This document shows, in pieces, positions 32,175-35,768 of a stretch of DNA of 35,768 nucleotides (position 1 is the first letter of the stretch; the number at the start of each line of letters is the position of its first letter). The notes beneath the pieces were generated by a model. It made no database searches and was not told the DNA's origin. It saw only the letters and a list, made by a program, of their open reading frames with translations. Location: the NCBI RefSeq assembly GCF_002374315.1, contig NZ_NWUX01000034.1:1-35768 (forward strand). The letters run 5' to 3'. The translations under genes and the position numbers were made by a program. This DNA comes from Vreelandella nigrificans (GTDB lineage Bacteria; Pseudomonadota; Gammaproteobacteria; Pseudomonadales; Halomonadaceae).

Positions 32175-33575
32175 ATGCAGGATTCGCCAATTTTTCTACC
32201 CTTACGTGAACAGCGCGCACGACTTCGTACAGGTACTCTCACCGCAACAGCCTTGGCTGAGGCATCGATCGTCGCTTACCAGCAGCGTGGTCAACACGAT
32301 CACTCCTACCTTACCTGGAACGGTGAATGTGCCTTGGCGATGGCAAACGCCACGGATGCGGTGCTTGCCCAAGGTGGCGATGCGGGTGCGTTAATGGGGT
32401 TGGCAGTATCCATCAAAGACATTTTCGCCGTAACTGGGCTGCCCACCTATGCGGGCTCCTCCCAGCGTCTGCCCAAACGATGGGAGCACTCTGGCCCGGT
32501 GGTGAGTGCGTTGTTAAAGCAGTTGCCTTCCGTAATGGGGAAAACACACACCGTCGAATTTGCCTTTGGCGGACTGGGCACCAATGCTCACTGGGGAGCG
32601 CCGCGCAACCCTTGGGATATCACCCAGCACCGCATGCCAGGAGGCTCCAGCTCCGGAGCAGGGGTCTCGTTAGTGGGTGGCACGGCAAGTTTGGCGCTAG
32701 GCACTGACACCGCAGGCTCAGTGCGTATTCCGGCAGCCATGACCGGGGTGGCGGGGTTAAAAACCACCGCCGGGCGCTGGTCGACCCAGCAAATCGTGCC
32801 GCTCTCCACCACGCTGGATACCCCAGGGCTGCTAGCGCGACGAGTGGATGATCTTGCCTTTGCGTTTGATGCGATGGATGCTGCTCTTAGCGGTAAAGAT
32901 AATCGTGTCCCGGCGACGCCATCTCTTGCTGATCTGACCTTTGGTGTACCGGAAACGTTTTTCTGGGACGACTGTAGTCCCGGCATTGCGGAAACCGTGC
33001 GCGCTGCTATCAAACAGCTTGAAGCCGCCGGTGCAAGGGTAGTGACGTTGGAGCTGCCTGGGATCGGTGAGGCTTACGAACTCTTCAAACTGGGCGGCGT
33101 GGCCGCACCGGAACTGGCGGCGTTTTTAAAAACCGAGCTGCCCGAGATGATCGATTCTCTTGATCCTAATGTCGCTGCGCGGGTCAAAGCCGCTGATGAT
33201 ATGCCTGCTTGGGAGTATGTGCGTCGACGCACGCTGCTGGATTCTCTCTATGCTTCGGCAGCCACTCGTATGGCCGATGTTGATGCGGTACTTACGCCTA
33301 CGGTGGCGATTACCCCACCTACTATCGAGAGCCTTGCGCCGGAAGGTGCCTACCCCAAAGCCAATATGCACGCCCTGCGCAATACAGTAATCGCCAACTT
33401 CCTTGGCTTATGTGCTCTAACGCTGCCGGTTGGAAAAGATGCTGCCAATATGCCCGTAGGCCTGCAAATAATGGCTGGCCCATGGCAAGATGCTAGGTTG
33501 CTGGCGATTGGGCAGGCGGTTGAAAACGAGCTTGGAACGGGCTTAGAGATTCTTGGTCAACCGCCTATGGTGTGA
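32175..33575 (+). CDS. Amidase (amidase-signature family)
   Basis: The 466-aa product hydrolyses a carboxamide. The Ser-cisSer-Lys triad is visible: K81 in VSIKDIF, the cis-serine in GGSSSGAGVS (158-160) and the nucleophile S182 in GTDTAGSVRIPAA. It is similar in layout to GatA and to stand-alone catabolic amidases. The gatB and gatC partners are absent, so a catabolic role is favoured. GGAGGAGGT lies about 8 nt upstream of the ATG. It ends the operon and stops 11 bp before the convergent lacI-type gene. Confidence 0.92.
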   Translation: MQDSPIFLPLREQRARLRTGTLTATALAEASIVAYQQRGQHDHSYLTWNGECALAMANATDAVLAQGGDAGALMGLAVSIKDIFAVTGLPTYAGSSQRLPKRWEHSGPVVSALLKQLPSVMGKTHTVEFAFGGLGTNAHWGAPRNPWDITQHRMPGGSSSGAGVSLVGGTASLALGTDTAGSVRIPAAMTGVAGLKTTAGRWSTQQIVPLSTTLDTPGLLARRVDDLAFAFDAMDAALSGKDNRVPATPSLADLTFGVPETFFWDDCSPGIAETVRAAIKQLEAAGARVVTLELPGIGEAYELFKLGGVAAPELAAFLKTELPEMIDSLDPNVAARVKAADDMPAWEYVRRRTLLDSLYASAATRMADVDAVLTPTVAITPPTIESLAPEGAYPKANMHALRNTVIANFLGLCALTLPVGKDAANMPVGLQIMAGPWQDARLLAIGQAVENELGTGLEILGQPPMV

Positions 33576-33586
33576 ACCCAAATAGG

Positions 33587-34621
33587 TTATGTACTGCCGC
33601 CAGTCTGGAGCGTAAAGCCGACATCGTGCTGGCGTCGGTAGACATTTTTACCGCTGAGTCGTCGAATAAGCTCTTTGGCGGCTAAGCGGCCCATCTCTTC
33701 TCTGGGTGAGAGGATAGTGGTGAGCTGGGGCGTCACATGCTGGCCAAGGGGCAGGCCATTAAAACCTGCAATGGCGATATCTCCTGGCACACTTAGACCT
33801 TGGCGTTGAGCGGCTAACAGGGCTCCTGCCGCTAGGTCGTCATTGGCAAAATGGATGGCTTGGGTATGGGGGTGTTGCGCCAATACTTGGGTCAGGCTCT
33901 CTGCACCGGCCTGAAGGCTACCTAGTGTGTCGAGTTCCACTAAGGGCGCTTCGATCCCCTGGGCTTGTAGTACCTCTCTATGTCCCTCATAGCGCATGCC
34001 TGCACGGTAATCCTGAGTGAGTCGCGCGCCCACATACACAATATGGCGGTAGCCTCTATCAATCAGGTGGCTAGCCATACAGCGGCCAGCGGCAACGTGG
34101 TCCAAGCCTACATTTAGGTCCATTCCCTTGCCCAGCTCCATCACTTCCATAATAGGGTGGTCCCAGTTGGCTAGCAGCGTATGGCATGCTTGGTTATGGC
34201 GCAATCCAGCGGTGACCAGTGCCGAACATGACCAGCCAAAAAACGTGCGTACCAGCTGGTACTCGCGATCTAGGTCGTAGTCGGTATTACCCAGCAGTAT
34301 CTGGTACCCCTCGGCTTCCAGGGTTTCCTGTAGGCCTTTGATGACTTCCACAAACACCGTATTGATAAGTGAAGGCACAATGACCGCAATTAAGCGCGAC
34401 CGTGAAGAGGCGAGGCTACCGGCCACAAGATTAGGCACATAACCTAAGCGCTCGACAGCCTCCAAAACATTGCGTCGCGCGTTTTCGCTAACTTTGTCTG
34501 GGTGATTCAGTGCTCGTGAAGCCGTAATGGGCGATACCCCTGCCGCTTGCGCGACTTGGCTAAGCGTGACTTGGTCTGAGTTGCGGCGCTGTTTAACGGT
34601 GGCGGGGGAGTCTTTAGACAT
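33587..34621 (-). CDS. LacI/GntR-type sugar-acid transcriptional regulator
   Basis: The product is about 344 aa. The helix-turn-helix and hinge helix lie at about residues 17-70 (VTLSQVAQAAGVSPITASRALNHP), followed by a periplasmic-binding-protein-like ligand domain (IAVIVPSLINTVFVEVIKGLQ and later DIAIAGFNGLPLGQHVTPQLTT). It resembles the gluconate-repressor branch of LacI. The ATG at 34621 is preferred; the frame stays open to 34693, but that stretch is inside the operator palindrome. It is divergent from ltnD and most likely represses it until a four-carbon acid sugar is present. Confidence 0.92.
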   Translation of the reverse strand: MSKDSPATVKQRRNSDQVTLSQVAQAAGVSPITASRALNHPDKVSENARRNVLEAVERLGYVPNLVAGSLASSRSRLIAVIVPSLINTVFVEVIKGLQETLEAEGYQILLGNTDYDLDREYQLVRTFFGWSCSALVTAGLRHNQACHTLLANWDHPIMEVMELGKGMDLNVGLDHVAAGRCMASHLIDRGYRHIVYVGARLTQDYRAGMRYEGHREVLQAQGIEAPLVELDTLGSLQAGAESLTQVLAQHPHTQAIHFANDDLAAGALLAAQRQGLSVPGDIAIAGFNGLPLGQHVTPQLTTILSPREEMGRLAAKELIRRLSGKNVYRRQHDVGFTLQTGGST

Positions 34622-34670
34622 TGGTCGCACGTCCCTGATGTTCAACTTGTCGATTCGCAAAGAATAATCT

Positions 34671-34714
34671 AAAAGGAATGGTAGCGCTATCATGATAGCG
34701 CTACCATTCCTTTT
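34671..34714. promoter_or_regulatory. 44-bp perfect palindrome with two tandem LacI-type operators
   Basis: Positions 34671-34692 are the exact reverse complement of 34693-34714. Each half holds a 14-bp site, TGGTAGCGCTATCA (34679-34692) and TGATAGCGCTACCA (34693-34706), both centred on TAGCGCTA with centres 14 bp apart. TAGCGCTA-centred sites are typical of LacI-family sugar-acid repressors. It sits in the gap between the lacI-type gene and ltnD, 50 bp and 86 bp from their starts. Confidence 0.75.
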
Positions 34715-34800
34715 CTAAGTTGCTTTGTAAGCTGCTTTATAAGTAACGAATCAGCGCCGAGACGATAACAACAATCAGCACAGTAGCGAGGTATTGGCAG

Positions 34801-35733
34801 GTGAGTAAACGTAGCGAACAAACACTTCAAGTAGGCGTCGTTGGCCTAGGAGCTATGGGGATGGGCACTGCCACTGCACTACTCCAAAAGGGGCTAAGTG
34901 TGACCGGCTGTGATATTTCCGCAAATGCTCGCGATACCTTTGTGGCCGCAGGTGGGAGCAGTGTTGCAACGCCTGCGGAACTCGCTCACTGCCATATCGT
35001 GCTGGTGGTTGTCGTCAATGGCGCACAGGTTGAGCAAGTGCTGTTCGGCAAACAGGGAGTCGTTAGCCACTTGGCGTCAGGCAGTCTGATTATGCAGTGT
35101 GCGACAGTGGCGCCGAGTCAAGCCAAGCAGCTTGGTGAACGCTTGGGCGCGGAAGGTTTGATGATGCTGGATGCACCCATTAGCGGTGGTGCGGCAAAAG
35201 CCAAAAGCGGAGAACTTTCGGTGATGGCTTCCGGTACACCTGAGGCATTTAGCTGCGCCCAAACCGTGCTGGATGCCATGGCGGCTAACGTTTACCGCCT
35301 TGGTGATGAGCCTGGCATTGGCTCTAGTATGAAACTGGTCAATCAACTACTGGCAGGAGTGCATATCGCCACGGCTGCCGAAGCTATGGCACTAGGCATT
35401 CGCATGGGGCTCGACCCTGAGGTGATTTACAAGGTGATTACTCACTCTGCGGGCAATTCGTGGATGTTCGAGAATCGTGTGCCGCATATCCTGAGTGGTG
35501 ATTACACGCCGCTTTCCGCAGTGGATATCTTCGTTAAAGATCTCAATATCGTCCATCAAACCGGCCGCGAATTGGCGCTGGCAACCCCCGTTGCCGCAAG
35601 CGCCTTGCAGCAGTTTACCGCTGCCAGTGGTGCAGGTTTTGGTCGTGAAGATGATTCAGCGGTGATCAAGGTTTATCAGCGGCTATCAGGAATTACCTTG
35701 CCGGAAGCCGCTAACGATGCCCTGGGAGGATGA
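34801..35733 (+). CDS. ltnD: L-threonate 2-dehydrogenase-like protein (LtnD/YgbJ family)
   Basis: The 310-aa product is a beta-hydroxyacid dehydrogenase. The NAD-binding GLGAMGMG is at 15-22, the substrate loop DAPISGGAAKAKSGELSVMASG near 124-145, and the catalytic lysine is K178 in SSMKLVNQLLAGVH. The stretches GNSWMFENR, SAVDIFVKDL and GFGREDDSAVIKVY closely follow E. coli YgbJ, assigned as L-threonate 2-dehydrogenase in the four-carbon acid sugar pathway (LtnD, OtnK, OtnC, OtnI). It starts with GTG, with GAGG 9 nt upstream. The next gene fits otnK, supporting this over a plain 3-hydroxyisobutyrate dehydrogenase. Confidence 0.9.
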   Translation: MSKRSEQTLQVGVVGLGAMGMGTATALLQKGLSVTGCDISANARDTFVAAGGSSVATPAELAHCHIVLVVVVNGAQVEQVLFGKQGVVSHLASGSLIMQCATVAPSQAKQLGERLGAEGLMMLDAPISGGAAKAKSGELSVMASGTPEAFSCAQTVLDAMAANVYRLGDEPGIGSSMKLVNQLLAGVHIATAAEAMALGIRMGLDPEVIYKVITHSAGNSWMFENRVPHILSGDYTPLSAVDIFVKDLNIVHQTGRELALATPVAASALQQFTAASGAGFGREDDSAVIKVYQRLSGITLPEAANDALGG

Positions 35734-35735
35734 AA

Positions 35736-35768
35736 ATGGGCATTGAAAAGCACATTGTGCTAGGTGCA
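35736..35768 (+). CDS. Start of a truncated gene, possibly otnK (four-carbon acid sugar kinase)
   Basis: Only eleven codons are inside the window, MGIEKHIVLGA. The ATG at 35736 has GGGAGG 6 nt upstream and follows the ltnD stop by 2 bp, so it is co-transcribed. OtnK-family kinases begin with a short strand leading into a GxIADDFTGA motif, which this opening would fit. The identity is inferred mainly from its position after ltnD. Confidence 0.5.
   Translation, partial: MGIEKHIVLGA

Noticed and set aside
1..35768. CRISPR arrays, insertion sequences, phage genes, tRNA or rRNA genes
   Set aside because: No spaced repeat arrays, transposase or integrase frames, or tRNA-like cloverleaf sequences were seen when reading both strands.

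Overview
The window looks like a chromosomal segment of a halophilic gammaproteobacterium of the Halomonas/Vreelandella type. This rests on gene content and protein flavour (TRAP and TTT transporters, moderately high GC, DUF1127/LysR pair, acidic secreted proteins). It is an inference; no rRNA, tRNA or other phylogenetic marker is present. I saw no mobile element, CRISPR array or clear pseudogene.

Layout. (1) 44-4657, minus: a tripartite tricarboxylate transporter (tctC, tctB, tctA) behind a SAF-domain, homoserine-dehydrogenase-like oxidoreductase, with a divergent GntR/FCD regulator (4903-5607, plus) and three TGGTATnCCA-type sites between them. (2) 5672-7578: a CDF-type cation transporter, an MliC-like lysozyme-inhibitor lipoprotein and a YbaN-like membrane protein. 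(3) 7674-25033, all minus: a heme-acquisition island of about 17 kb. In transcription order it holds hemP, hmuR (TonB receptor), hmuS, hmuT, hmuU, hmuV, hasI (ECF sigma), hasS (FecR-type anti-sigma), hemO (heme oxygenase), a 90-aa membrane protein, hasR (signalling hemophore receptor), hasA (secreted hemophore), hasD, hasE and hasF (type I secretion). Fur-box-like sites precede hemP and hasR. (4) 25108-26561: a DUF1127 protein and a divergent LysR regulator. (5) 26727-33575: a GntR/FCD regulator divergent from an asparaginase, TRAP transporter (dctPQM), RidA-family protein and amidase operon. (6) 33587-35768: a LacI regulator divergent from an L-threonate dehydrogenase-like gene (ltnD) and the first codons of a following gene, probably the four-carbon acid sugar kinase otnK, with a 44-bp perfect palindrome between them.

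How they work together. HasDEF export HasA, which takes heme from hemoproteins and hands it to HasR. HmuR takes heme directly. HmuTUV carry it across the inner membrane. HmuS binds cytoplasmic heme and HemO opens the ring to release iron. HasR carries an N-terminal STN signalling domain, so heme loading can be passed to HasS and HasI to raise has expression, on top of Fur control. The three remaining catabolic modules each show the same design: a local regulator, a palindromic operator in the divergent gap, and an uptake or catabolic operon whose substrate is only partly predictable.
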